DNA of 64,000 bases, from contig JAILHH010000040.1 of NCBI GenBank assembly GCA_024695935.1, forward strand, positions 44,039-108,038. Direction: 5' to 3'. This stretch comes from Acetatifactor sp. (lineage in GTDB: Bacteria > Bacillota > Clostridia > Lachnospirales > Lachnospiraceae). The notes below the pieces were generated by a model, which saw only the letters and a program-made list of their open reading frames with translations, did not search any database and was not told the DNA's origin. Positions 42,826-52,109 of the stretch are shown here, piece by piece (position 1 is the first letter of the stretch; each line of letters begins with the position of its first letter). A program made the position numbers and the translations under genes.

Positions 42826-45367
42826 AAAAGGTCTTGCAATGGCACTTGTTGCAGCCATGACCCTTTCACTTGCTTCTTGCGGCGGAAAGAAGAATGGAGG
42901 AAATTCTTCGGGTGTTGTCCTTGATGACGGCCCTGTTGAAGTATCGGAATCCGCAGAAAACAAACAGAACAATCAGGAGGCAAAGCAGAATGTTTACAAG
43001 GCTTTGGAACTTGATATGTCTGCCTTTGACGGTGCGGAGAATGTTAATGTTGTCTCTTTCAAAAAAGGAGATGATTCATACGAATCCATAGTTTCATGCT
43101 ATACGAACAACGAAGATACATTTACTTATGATTATTACTATGCAGTATTCGGAAAAGACGGAAGCATGAAGGATTCTGTTCTGTTAAGCCACAAAGTAGA
43201 AGAGGGCGGCGAAGTAGGAATCCTTGAGGAAGGTGCTGAAGGTGTCATACTTGATGATGTGGAAGAAACCGGTGAGGTTGAAGAAGTTTCAGAGGAAAAT
43301 GAAGTTGAAACTGAAGATGTGATCGATCCCGGATATCCCATTGAGGGAGAGGTTCCCGAAGGCGATTACAATTATGAATCAGATTATCTGTCATATTTTG
43401 TCATCGGTTTTGATGGTTATATCTATGCATACGGATCACATACCATCGATAAGAGCGAGAACGGAGAGTACACATATTTAAGAGACGAATATATTGTACA
43501 GTGGGATAAAGAGGGTAATGAGATATTCCGCGCTCCCCTGACAGAGCTTGCCTCAAACGATGAAGAGTACTATTACGTAAACAATCTGTTCGGTAATCCC
43601 GAAGGCGGAGTGGACCTTATCTACTTTGGTTCAGGTATCGCATGCTTAAGCTTTGCTACTGACGGTACGGTCGGCGAATTAAAGAAGATGGAGAATGCCG
43701 ATCTGGCCAGCAGAGTAAACAATATGGTACAGGATGCAAAGGGAAATGTTTTCATGACATATTATGCTGATGAAAACTGGGAGAACCTTACCTTTACATC
43801 GGTTGATTTAAAGGATATGAAGATGGGTACTCCTAACCCTATAAACAAAGAGGTTGCCTGGGAGTCAAGCTATTTCTATCCCGGATATGATTCAGACCTT
43901 ATATATAGCACATATAAGGGAATGTTCAAATATAACTTCGGCGATGAAGACGGAACAATGTTCATGAATTATGTTAATTCGGATATACCGACTTCAAGCA
44001 TGAACAATTTCGTTGCAATTGATGATAAGTCATTCTTTGCATCATACTATTACTGGGACGGAAATGTATCATATGATGTGAGTGCGATATTTACTTATGT
44101 GGATCCCGCAGAAATCCCTGACAAGAATATCATCACACTTGCAGGACTTTATATTTCATATGATTACTCCACAAGAGTTGTAGACTTTAACAGAAACAGT
44201 GACAGTTACAGAATTGTGGTAAAGGATTATTCCGATTATAATACCGAAGATGATTATGAGGCAGGTCAGAAGCAGTTAAACAATGATATCATCGGCGGAA
44301 ACATGCCCGATATCCTCATATTGTCATATGGAATGCCTGTTGACAGCTATGTTTCAAAGGGTCTTTTCATGAACATCGACAGTCTGATGGAGGATGACCC
44401 CGATATCAATCCCGATGACTACATCCCCAATATCATGGATGCCTTCAGAGTTGACGGAAAGCTTTACTATATTGCTCCTTACTTTGATGTCAGAACTTTC
44501 GTTGGAAAGAAGTCCATCTTTGGAGGTTATGACGGATTCTCATTTGAGAATGCAAAAGAGGTTGCGGAAAAATATCCCGATGCTTATCTTTATCCTGATT
44601 TTGACAAGCAGTCATTCCTCAGTACCGCGCTTGAGTTCTATGGAAATCAGTATGTTGACCTGAATGAGGGTAAATGTAACTTCGGTGAGGGCGATTTCAA
44701 GGAATTATTGGAGTTTGCAAATGCCAACTTCCCCGAGACATTGTCCGACGATTATTACAACGATGATTATTTCAATAATTACGAGACCAGATTTATGAAT
44801 GATAACGCACTCCTGTATCAGACAAACATCTACAGTGCTCAGGATATGGTTTCCACCTTTAACGGTACATTCGGCGGCGAGGGAATGTTCGTAGGACTTC
44901 CTTCAAGCGACCACAGCAAGGCAGTTGCCGCTGTTTACAACAGAATGGCAATCTCTTCAAAGTCTGAGTATATAGGCGGCGCATGGTCATTCCTTAAATA
45001 CTATCTCACTGATGAGTATCAGGATACCATCCAATATGATGTTCCCATCAAGGAAAGTTCATTCAGAAAATTCCTTGACGCAGGAAAAGAAAAGCCCTTC
45101 TATATGGACAACGGCAAAAAGGTTGAATACGATTACACTTACTGGGCAGGAGATAAATCAGTAACCATCGATCCCCTCACAGACGAGCAGGTGGCTGATA
45201 TCGAAAATACCATCAGAGGTATCAAGAGACTTAACTGGAGCAATGAGAATATCACAAATATCATTACCGAAGAGGTTCCCGCATATTTCAGCGGACAGAA
45301 GAGTGTTGATGACGTGGTAAATATCATTCAGAACAGAGCTCAGATCTACGTGGATGAGAACTATTAA
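42794..45367 (+). CDS. Very large extracellular solute-binding lipoprotein
   Basis: An 857-residue lipoprotein with signal peptide and lipobox LASC (C29). The first ~420 residues after an acidic stretch show repeated Tyr/Asp/Gly-rich beta segments (for example FVIGFDGYIYAYGS and FGNPEGGVDLIYFGSG) that suggest a beta-propeller. The C-terminal ~410 residues resemble a family 1 solute-binding protein (GQKQLNNDIIGGNMPDILIL, KSEYIGGAWSFLKYYL). Normal sugar-binding proteins are about 420-550 residues, so this is a fusion. It starts with ATG 42794 behind AGGAGG and is the last gene before a strong terminator. Confidence 0.85.
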   Translation: MKRSKAVMVFKKGLAMALVAAMTLSLASCGGKKNGGNSSGVVLDDGPVEVSESAENKQNNQEAKQNVYKALELDMSAFDGAENVNVVSFKKGDDSYESIVSCYTNNEDTFTYDYYYAVFGKDGSMKDSVLLSHKVEEGGEVGILEEGAEGVILDDVEETGEVEEVSEENEVETEDVIDPGYPIEGEVPEGDYNYESDYLSYFVIGFDGYIYAYGSHTIDKSENGEYTYLRDEYIVQWDKEGNEIFRAPLTELASNDEEYYYVNNLFGNPEGGVDLIYFGSGIACLSFATDGTVGELKKMENADLASRVNNMVQDAKGNVFMTYYADENWENLTFTSVDLKDMKMGTPNPINKEVAWESSYFYPGYDSDLIYSTYKGMFKYNFGDEDGTMFMNYVNSDIPTSSMNNFVAIDDKSFFASYYYWDGNVSYDVSAIFTYVDPAEIPDKNIITLAGLYISYDYSTRVVDFNRNSDSYRIVVKDYSDYNTEDDYEAGQKQLNNDIIGGNMPDILILSYGMPVDSYVSKGLFMNIDSLMEDDPDINPDDYIPNIMDAFRVDGKLYYIAPYFDVRTFVGKKSIFGGYDGFSFENAKEVAEKYPDAYLYPDFDKQSFLSTALEFYGNQYVDLNEGKCNFGEGDFKELLEFANANFPETLSDDYYNDDYFNNYETRFMNDNALLYQTNIYSAQDMVSTFNGTFGGEGMFVGLPSSDHSKAVAAVYNRMAISSKSEYIGGAWSFLKYYLTDEYQDTIQYDVPIKESSFRKFLDAGKEKPFYMDNGKKVEYDYTYWAGDKSVTIDPLTDEQVADIENTIRGIKRLNWSNENITNIITEEVPAYFSGQKSVDDVVNIIQNRAQIYVDENY

Positions 45368-45415
45368 ATCTCTCATTGGTTTTAGTCGTAAACCAGATAT
45401 TTTCAGATAAAAATA

Positions 45416-45451
45416 AAACCCGGACACAAATTGATGTGTTCGGGTTTTTTT
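45416..45451. terminator. Bidirectional terminator between convergent operons
   Basis: A 13-bp stem (45416-45428 with 45435-45447, one G-U) with a T-run on the plus side and A-rich bases on the other side, placed between the solute-binding gene and the convergent ABC exporter. Confidence 0.92.
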
Positions 45452-45468
45452 GCATTTTGGAATATTGA

Positions 45469-47247
45469 TTATATCCTGAATTGAGCCATGTAGAGTTTAT
45501 AATACTCGCCCTTCTTTTCCATCAGCTCTGCGGCCGTTCCCTGCTCCAGGATGCCTTTGTCATCGATCACAAAGATCCTGTCTGCGTTTTGAATGGTTGA
45601 AAGTCTGTGGGCTATTACAAAGCTTGTTCTGCCTGCAAGGAGCGATCTGATACCGGCCTGAACCATTAACTCGGTCTTAGTATCAATGCTTGATGTGGCT
45701 TCATCCAGTATCAGGATACCCGGCATGGATACAAAGGTTCTGGCAAAGGCAAGCAGCTGTTTCTGGCCTATGGAAAGGCCGCCTCCACGTTCGTTTAATT
45801 CAGTGTCATATCCTTTTTCCATCTTTTCTATGAATTCGTGGGCACCCACGGCCTTTGCGGCATTAACGATCTCTTCATCGGTTGCATTAAGCTTACCGTA
45901 TCGGATGTTTTCCTTGACAGTTCCAGTAAAGAGGAAGTTTTCCTGAGTCATAATGCCCATCTGACTTCGCAGGGACAGGAGAGTAACATCCTGTACATCT
46001 GTGCCGTCTATTTTTACCTTACCTTTTGTGGCATTGTAAAAACGGCTTATCAGGCTTACGATGGTGGTCTTTCCTGCACCTGTGGGTCCGACGAGGGCTA
46101 TGGTCTCGCCGGGATTAATATGAAAGCTCACATCCTCCAGGACATTTACGTTTGGAGCATCGGAGTAGGCAAAGGATACATTTTCAAATTCAACTTCACC
46201 CCGGATGGGAGGAAGGTCAATTGCGCCCTCCTTGTCCGTGATTTCGCTTGCCGTATCCAAAACCTCAAATACTCGTTCTGCGGCCGCAATGTTGGTAATG
46301 AGCTGATTGTAAAAACTGCTCAGGTTACTGATGGGGCGCCAGAACATGTCAATGTAAGTTCCGAATGCGATAAGTGTTCCTATGCTGATGATGTCGGTTC
46401 CGATTACCACGATTCCCACATAGAACATTGCGGCACAGCCCAGACCCCAGCTGAAATCGATTACCGAATTATAAGCATCAGTCACTTTTACAGCGCTTAC
46501 AAAGGCTAATCTGTGTTCATCCAACAACTGCAGAAAAGTCTTTCTTGTTTCGTTTTCTGCGGTAAAACTTTGGATGACCCTCATACCCGCCATATCCTCA
46601 TGCAAAAATGCATTGAGGTTGGATGATTTCTTTCTGAATATCCTCCATCTTTTGTGGGCGAAGGTTTCTATCAGAAACATACCAACCATTAGTAAAGGAA
46701 GTGAACTAAGTGAAGCTAGGGTCAGCACCGGGCTTTTTATGACCATGATCACCACAACGGTTATGATGGTCAGAAAATCCGGGATAAGAGTGGTCACGCA
46801 GTTTGACAAAACGTCCTTCAGTGAATTAATGTCACCGATTATCCTTGAGAGGATCTTTCCAGTGGGCCTTGAGTCAAAAAAGTGAAAATCCAAAGTCTGT
46901 ATATGCGTATACAGATCTTTTCTGATGGTCAGCAAAATGTTGTTGCAGACCTTTGCCATGATCAGCATTCTCAGCCTGATCAACAGCACCATTATAATGT
47001 TTAATATGAGAGCAAATAGTATCAGTTTTATCAGTCCGCTAAAGTCGCCCAGCTTTATGTATTCATCGATGGCTTTTTCTATCAAAATGGGATTGTACAG
47101 TGAGATCCCGATACAGATTCCCATTATAAACAGCACTATGACGATCTCTTTTTTGTAATTAAACAGGTAGGAGATAAGCCTTAAGAGGGTTTTTCCTTTG
47201 CCTGCGGATACTGTCTGCTCGTCATCCTTTATGGAATTGACTGCCAT
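45469..47247 (-). CDS. ABC exporter, membrane-ATPase half (subunit 2)
   Basis: A 592-residue half-transporter: six transmembrane helices (about residues 30-330) and an ATPase with Walker A GPTGAGKTT, signature LSIGQKQLLAFAR, and Walker B ILILDEATSSID with the catalytic Glu. It is of the multidrug/lipid exporter type (LmrA/BmrD-like). It follows the partner gene by 22 bases, so both should form a heterodimer. AAGGAG precedes the start. Confidence 0.93.
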   Translation of the reverse strand: MAVNSIKDDEQTVSAGKGKTLLRLISYLFNYKKEIVIVLFIMGICIGISLYNPILIEKAIDEYIKLGDFSGLIKLILFALILNIIMVLLIRLRMLIMAKVCNNILLTIRKDLYTHIQTLDFHFFDSRPTGKILSRIIGDINSLKDVLSNCVTTLIPDFLTIITVVVIMVIKSPVLTLASLSSLPLLMVGMFLIETFAHKRWRIFRKKSSNLNAFLHEDMAGMRVIQSFTAENETRKTFLQLLDEHRLAFVSAVKVTDAYNSVIDFSWGLGCAAMFYVGIVVIGTDIISIGTLIAFGTYIDMFWRPISNLSSFYNQLITNIAAAERVFEVLDTASEITDKEGAIDLPPIRGEVEFENVSFAYSDAPNVNVLEDVSFHINPGETIALVGPTGAGKTTIVSLISRFYNATKGKVKIDGTDVQDVTLLSLRSQMGIMTQENFLFTGTVKENIRYGKLNATDEEIVNAAKAVGAHEFIEKMEKGYDTELNERGGGLSIGQKQLLAFARTFVSMPGILILDEATSSIDTKTELMVQAGIRSLLAGRTSFVIAHRLSTIQNADRIFVIDDKGILEQGTAAELMEKKGEYYKLYMAQFRI

Positions 47248-47269
47248 TTTTTTCTCCTTGTTATATTAA

Positions 47270-49000
47270 TTAAATTGCTTCCGGAGCGTATTCTCCGTAC
47301 TGTGATCTGTAAGTTTCGTAGTAGAGCCCTTTTTTGTTCAGGAGTTCTTCGTGGGTTCCACGTTCTGCGATCTTTCCGCCTTTTAATATTATGATCTCGT
47401 CAGCGTTTCTGACTGCGCTGATCCTGTGGGCGATGATGATCTTGGTGTTTGGCATATTTAAAAGTGACTTTTCAATCAAAGTCTCAGTCTCCATGTCCAG
47501 AGCGGAAGTGGAATCGTCCATTATGAGCACAGGGTTTTTCTTTGAGAGGGCTCTGGCAATAGAGATCCTTTGCTTTTGACCTCCCGATAATCCGACACCA
47601 CGTTCACCGATAACGGTATCGTATTTGTCTTCCAGCTTTTCGATAAATTCCGAAGCCCGGGCAGTTTCGGACGCCTGTTTTACTTCTTCCTCAGTCAGGT
47701 TGTCCTCGTTTCCCAGCCTGATGTTGTTATCGATGGTGTCTGAAAACAGGAATACATCCTGCATTACGCATTCAATACTGCCTCTTAAGACCTGCAAAGG
47801 CAGTTTCTCGATATTGATGTCATCCAGCTTTATCTCTCCCTTGTCCGGATTGTAAAGTCTCTGCAACAGGGAAGCCACAGTGCTCTTTCCGGATCCTGTT
47901 TCACCCATGATACCAAGGGTCTTTCCGGGACTGACCTCAAAGGATATATCCTTTAAGATCTCTGTGTCACCCATACTGAAAGATACGTTTTCGAATGCTA
48001 TTTTTCCTTCGATGTTTTCGGGGAAGATCATGTTTTCGTCCTCTTTTATCTCAGAGGTTTCATCATAGATCTTCTTTATCTTTTTGTTGCTGGCGATGGC
48101 ACTTGAAAAAGAGTTGGTGAGCCAACCCATCATTTCCATGGGCCATACGATGTTGTATGAGTATTGAATGAAAGCACCCAATGATCCCAATGTAAAGCCT
48201 TCGGGATCGTAGATGTGTATCAGTCCTCCAAACAATACTATGAGCAGGGGCAGGACTCTGGTCACCAGGGTAAAATAGGGATGATATTTTACGAAGACCT
48301 TTGTCTGGGTCATGTTCAGGTCGCAGTATTTTTCGTTATGCTTCATGAACTTTTTGATCTCGAAGTTTTCACGTGCAAAGGCTTTTACGGTTCTGATACC
48401 TGTCAGGTTTTCCTCCGCAATGGTATTAAGGGTGGCATTTTCTTCGCTGATATCGTCGTATACCTTATCAAGCTTTTTTTCCAGGTATATGGCCAGTACC
48501 GCACAAACGACCATCAATACCGTGGGGATGATGGCAAGCTTCCATGACAGGGAGATCATGCAATACAGCACTAAAACCGTGTGGACCACGACTTCTATCA
48601 AAAGCATGGACACATAGGTCAGTCCGTCCCAGATCCTGTCAATGTCATCCTTAACTCTGGCCATCAGTTCACCGGTGCTGTTTTTGTCAAAAAACGATGC
48701 GGACAGGCTCTGCAGATGATCAAACATGTTCTTTCTCATATCGGCGCTTATCTTTGCACCGGTAGTATCAAATAAATATTCTTTGTAATACATAAAAAAG
48801 GCTTTTCCCACACCGATGACCAATATGCCGATGAGGATCTTTGGCAACAGCTCAAGTTCATTCCCGAGAATACATCTGTCGATGATATTCTTTGTAAGAA
48901 TGGGAGAGAGCATGTCAAGGGTCACTCCGATCAGCAGACATATCACCGCAACGGAATAGGCAAACAAATGCTCTTTTATGTAAGATGATATCTTTTTCAT
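47270..49000 (-). CDS. ABC exporter, membrane-ATPase half (subunit 1, degenerate site)
   Basis: A 576-residue half-transporter with six transmembrane helices and an ATPase domain: Walker A GETGSGKST, signature LSGGQKQRISIARAL, and Walker B VLIMDDSTSALD. The residue after Walker B is Asp instead of the catalytic Glu, the hallmark of the degenerate site in heterodimeric exporters such as BmrCD, LmrCD and TM287/288. It is the first exporter gene behind a leader ORF and an intrinsic terminator. AGGAGG (49006-49011, minus strand) is the ribosome binding site. Confidence 0.93.
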   Translation of the reverse strand: MKKISSYIKEHLFAYSVAVICLLIGVTLDMLSPILTKNIIDRCILGNELELLPKILIGILVIGVGKAFFMYYKEYLFDTTGAKISADMRKNMFDHLQSLSASFFDKNSTGELMARVKDDIDRIWDGLTYVSMLLIEVVVHTVLVLYCMISLSWKLAIIPTVLMVVCAVLAIYLEKKLDKVYDDISEENATLNTIAEENLTGIRTVKAFARENFEIKKFMKHNEKYCDLNMTQTKVFVKYHPYFTLVTRVLPLLIVLFGGLIHIYDPEGFTLGSLGAFIQYSYNIVWPMEMMGWLTNSFSSAIASNKKIKKIYDETSEIKEDENMIFPENIEGKIAFENVSFSMGDTEILKDISFEVSPGKTLGIMGETGSGKSTVASLLQRLYNPDKGEIKLDDINIEKLPLQVLRGSIECVMQDVFLFSDTIDNNIRLGNEDNLTEEEVKQASETARASEFIEKLEDKYDTVIGERGVGLSGGQKQRISIARALSKKNPVLIMDDSTSALDMETETLIEKSLLNMPNTKIIIAHRISAVRNADEIIILKGGKIAERGTHEELLNKKGLYYETYRSQYGEYAPEAI

Positions 49001-49039
49001 TTTTCCTCCTTATTTTTTTCTCCCCGACGTAGTTTGCAT

Positions 49040-49070
49040 AAAAAAACCACGAAGCTGCTACACTTCGTGG
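49040..49070 (-). terminator. Intrinsic terminator (attenuator) in the leader of the ABC exporter
   Basis: On the minus strand: perfect 8-bp stem CCACGAAG/CTTCGTGG (49070-49063 with 49054-49047), 8-base loop, then seven U. It lies only 40 bases before the exporter start codon. A longer inverted repeat TTTGCATAA/TTATGCAAA (49033-49041 and 49082-49090) brackets the hairpin and could form an alternative fold. Confidence 0.85.
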
Positions 49071-49113
49071 AATGAATGTCCTTATGCAAAGAAAATCAAA
49101 AAAATCTGCAAGG

Positions 49114-49239
49114 TCAGTTACAAATTCTTTCTCCCGCCGAGGTAACTTTAATAGATGCAATGTGTAATTTTACTGATGCAAAATGCGCCGCATATGCTAA
49201 TTTTAAGTTTTTAACATTCACCATTGTAGTCATAATCAT
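49114..49239 (-). CDS. Leader peptide ORF upstream of the ABC exporter, 41 aa
   Basis: A 41-codon frame with an excellent AAAGGAGG (minus strand, 49252-49245) five bases before ATG 49239. A second ATG lies two codons later. The peptide is basic and has several hydrophobic residues (N-terminus MIMTTMVNVKNLKLAYAAHF) and a Cys two residues before the end. It ends 44 bases before the attenuator hairpin. Its best reading is a leader peptide for ribosome-mediated attenuation, as BmrB is for bmrCD; the alternative is a small exported peptide. No homology is recognised. Confidence 0.6.
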   Translation of the reverse strand: MIMTTMVNVKNLKLAYAAHFASVKLHIASIKVTSAGERICN

Positions 49240-49321
49240 CGTTACCTCCTTTTTTTATTCGTGTTTACGGGATGGTGAGATCCCTTTGTCGCGTCCGACA
49301 TAATTGATTAAAACTAGATTT

Positions 49322-49350
49322 ACCTTATCGCGAAAAAGAATATATGTCAA
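49322..49350 (-). promoter_or_regulatory. Promoter candidate for leader ORF and ABC exporter
   Basis: Perfect TTGACA on the minus strand at 49350-49345. The -10 at 17 bases is TAAGGT, only three of six matches, so this is a weak or regulated promoter. Confidence 0.4.
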
Positions 49351-49429
49351 TACCAAACTTTTATAATTTTTAGTTTGTTTTTAATTATTCAAACGTAAAC
49401 AACACATAATATAAATAAGAAGTTTTCTG

Positions 49430-49458
49430 TTGCACCTGTAATTTACCTGTTGTATAAT
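49430..49458 (+). promoter_or_regulatory. Promoter of gpmI
   Basis: TTGCAC at 49430-49435 and perfect TATAAT at 49453-49458 with a 17-base spacer, 54 bases before the start codon. Confidence 0.8.
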
Positions 49459-49512
49459 CTCCATTGACGAATTTGATAATTATTTTTAGCTATATAAGAG
49501 AGGAATGACAAA

Positions 49513-51054
49513 ATGAGCAAAAAACCTGTAGTTTTAATGATCCTTGACGGATTTGGCCTTAATGAGAAGACAGAGGGAAATGCCGTAAAGCTGGCAAAGA
49601 CCCCTGTGATCGATTCACTTATGTCTGATTATCCATGGGTTAGAGGAAATGCAAGCGGCATGGCCGTAGGACTTCCCGACGGACAGATGGGTAACTCGGA
49701 AGTAGGACATCTTAACATGGGTGCAGGACGTATCGTATATCAGGAACTCACCAGGATCACAAAAGAGATCCAGGAAGGTACATTCTTTGAGAATCCCGCG
49801 CTTTTAAATGCAGTTGAAAATTGCAAGAAAAACAATTCAGCATTCCATATCATGGGCCTTGTGTCTGACGGTGGTGTACATTCACATATCACACATCTTT
49901 TCGGACTTATCGAGCTTTGCAAGAGAAAGGGCCTTGATAAGGTTTATGTACATTGCTTCCTTGACGGACGTGATACACCTCCCGCAAGCGGAAAAGAATA
50001 TGTTGCTCAGTTGATCGACAAGATGAACGAGATCGGCGTTGGTAAGGTTGCCATGGTAAGCGGACGTTACTATGCAATGGACAGAGATAACAACTATGAC
50101 AGAGTTAAGCTTGCATATGATGCCATGACAAAGGGAGAAGGACTTAAGGCTGATGATGCCCTTTGCGGAATCCAGGAGTCATATGACAGAGAAGAAACTG
50201 ATGAGTTTGTAAAACCCACTGTTATCTGCGAAAACGGAAATCCCGTTGCTACAGTAAAGGATGGAGATTCCATCTGCTTCTTTAATTTCCGTCCCGACCG
50301 TGCAAGAGAGATCTCAAGAGCTTTCTGCGATGATGATTTCAAGGGATTTGACAGAGGAAACAGACTTGATACCAAGTTTGTCTGCTTCTCAGATTACGAT
50401 CCTACAATCCCCAACAAGGAAGTTGCATTCCACAAGATCTCAGTTACAAATACATTCGGTGAGTGGCTTGCAGCAAAGGGCTTAAAGCAGGCCAGGATCG
50501 CAGAGACCGAAAAATATGCACACGTTACATTCTTCTTTAACGGCGGTGTGGAGACACCAAACGAGGGTGAGGACAGGATTCTTGTTAATTCTCCCAAGGT
50601 TGCCACATATGACCTTAAGCCTGAGATGAGTGCTTACGAAGTTTGCGACAAGCTTACAAATGCTATTACAAGTGATAAATATGATGTTATCATCATCAAC
50701 TTTGCTAATCCCGACATGGTGGGACACACAGGTGTGCTTGAGGCTGCCATCAAGGCGGTTGAAGCAGTTGATGAGTGCGTAGGAAAAGCAGTGGATGCGG
50801 TTAAGTCTGTTGACGGTGTTCTCTTTATCTGCGCTGACCACGGAAATGCAGAGCAGCTTATCGATTATGAGACAGGTGAGCCTTTCACAGCTCATACCAC
50901 AAATCAGGTTCCCTTCATCCTGGTTAACTATGATGAGAATTATAAACTTCGCGAGGGCGGATGCCTGGCTGATATCATTCCTACTCTCATCGAGATCATG
51001 GGTGAAAAACAGCCTGAAGAGATGACCGGAAAGTCACTTCTTTTACACAAATAA
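49513..51054 (+). CDS. gpmI: 2,3-bisphosphoglycerate-independent phosphoglycerate mutase
   Basis: A 513-residue glycolytic enzyme interconverting 3- and 2-phosphoglycerate. It has the metal-binding N-terminus VVLMILDGFGL, the catalytic serine in GQMGNSEVGHLNMGAGR, HCFLDGRDTPP, and the metal site ADHGNAEQ. The length is normal (about 510). GAGAGGAATG precedes the ATG. It forms a single-gene unit with its own promoter and terminator. Confidence 0.98.
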   Translation: MSKKPVVLMILDGFGLNEKTEGNAVKLAKTPVIDSLMSDYPWVRGNASGMAVGLPDGQMGNSEVGHLNMGAGRIVYQELTRITKEIQEGTFFENPALLNAVENCKKNNSAFHIMGLVSDGGVHSHITHLFGLIELCKRKGLDKVYVHCFLDGRDTPPASGKEYVAQLIDKMNEIGVGKVAMVSGRYYAMDRDNNYDRVKLAYDAMTKGEGLKADDALCGIQESYDREETDEFVKPTVICENGNPVATVKDGDSICFFNFRPDRAREISRAFCDDDFKGFDRGNRLDTKFVCFSDYDPTIPNKEVAFHKISVTNTFGEWLAAKGLKQARIAETEKYAHVTFFFNGGVETPNEGEDRILVNSPKVATYDLKPEMSAYEVCDKLTNAITSDKYDVIIINFANPDMVGHTGVLEAAIKAVEAVDECVGKAVDAVKSVDGVLFICADHGNAEQLIDYETGEPFTAHTTNQVPFILVNYDENYKLREGGCLADIIPTLIEIMGEKQPEEMTGKSLLLHK

Positions 51055-51068
51055 TATTTGATCTAATG

Positions 51069-51098
51069 GAAAACGGGTGAAATATCCCGTTTTCTTTT
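51069..51098 (+). terminator. Intrinsic terminator after gpmI
   Basis: Perfect 9-bp stem (51069-51077 with 51086-51094) and TTTT. A second GC-rich hairpin, GTGCGCC/GGCGCAC at 51102-51119, follows directly before the CobW-type gene. Confidence 0.9.
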
Positions 51099-51135
51099 AC
51101 TGTGCGCCTAGCGGCGCACTTTACATGGAGAAAAA

Positions 51136-52083
51136 ATGACAAAGATAGATCTGATCACCGGATTTTTGGGATCCGGTAAGACCACCTTTATAACTGAATA
51201 TGTTAAATATCTGATCTCAAAGGGGGAGAAGGTCTGTATTCTTGAAAATGACTACGGTGCCGTCAATGTTGATATGATGCTCATATCCGACCTGCGGGGT
51301 GAAAACTGCGAGATCGAGATGGTAAGCGGCGGATGTGATATTGACTGTCACAGGAGAAGATTTAAGACAAAGCTTATCGCCATGGGTATGAGCGGATACA
51401 CCAGGGTAATCGTGGAACCCTCAGGGGTCTTTGATGTGGATGAATTCTTTGATGCTTTGTACGAATCGCCGCTTGACAACTGGTACGAGATAGGAAACGT
51501 GATCACGGTTTTGGACGGAGATCTGCCGGATGAACTGTCCGAGGAGTCAGATTATGTGCTGGCAAGTCAGGCTTCATTTGCCGGAAAGATCATTATCAGT
51601 AAGACCGGTATCATCAGCCCGGAAAAAGTAGAAGCTTCCGTACAGCATTTAAAAAATGCATTAAAGATGATAAAGTGTGACAGAGATATTACGGATTCAC
51701 TTGTCTTTAAGGACTGGAGTGCCTACGATGATACGGATTTTGAAATGATCATGAGAGCAGGCTACAGGCAGGAGAGATTTATCAAACGCCAGATCATGGA
51801 GGACAATGCTTATTCCAGCAAATACTTTATGAATCTTTCTCTTTCGCCGGAGGAAATAGTGGAGCTGGCAGAAAAGATATTTAGGGATGAGGAAGTGGGA
51901 CATGTCCTCAGGATTAAAGGCTTTGCAAAAGACGGCGAAGGGTGGAAACTTATTAACTCCACCAGAGGAAAAAACACCGTTGAAAGCATCGAAAACGGCC
52001 AGGATGTCATCATTGTCATTGGCGAGAATATAAACGAAGAAAAAATTAGTAGTTGCTATTTTAAAAACACTATGGTATCATAA
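51136..52083 (+). CDS. CobW/G3E-family GTPase (metallochaperone-like)
   Basis: A 315-residue G3E GTPase with Walker A GFLGSGKTTFI, a YGAVNVD switch region and a C-terminal CobW domain (about 225-312). Family members deliver metals to enzymes (Zn, Co, Ni). The usual CxCC metal motif is replaced by GGCDIDCHRRR (two Cys separated by three residues and a His), so metal binding may differ. secG follows after 26 bases. Confidence 0.88.
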   Translation: MTKIDLITGFLGSGKTTFITEYVKYLISKGEKVCILENDYGAVNVDMMLISDLRGENCEIEMVSGGCDIDCHRRRFKTKLIAMGMSGYTRVIVEPSGVFDVDEFFDALYESPLDNWYEIGNVITVLDGDLPDELSEESDYVLASQASFAGKIIISKTGIISPEKVEASVQHLKNALKMIKCDRDITDSLVFKDWSAYDDTDFEMIMRAGYRQERFIKRQIMEDNAYSSKYFMNLSLSPEEIVELAEKIFRDEEVGHVLRIKGFAKDGEGWKLINSTRGKNTVESIENGQDVIIVIGENINEEKISSCYFKNTMVS

Positions 52084-52109
52084 CTTTTGTGTTGCACAGG
52101 AGGTGTGAA

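Noticed and set aside
49114..49239. Similarity of the leader peptide (NLKLAYAA) to the tmRNA tag
   Set aside because: The match is short and of low-complexity character, so chance is the simplest explanation.
49076..49303. 75-codon plus-strand open frame with a hydrophobic stretch
   Set aside because: There is no ribosome binding site, it lies opposite the leader ORF and terminator, and the minus-strand reading is much better supported.
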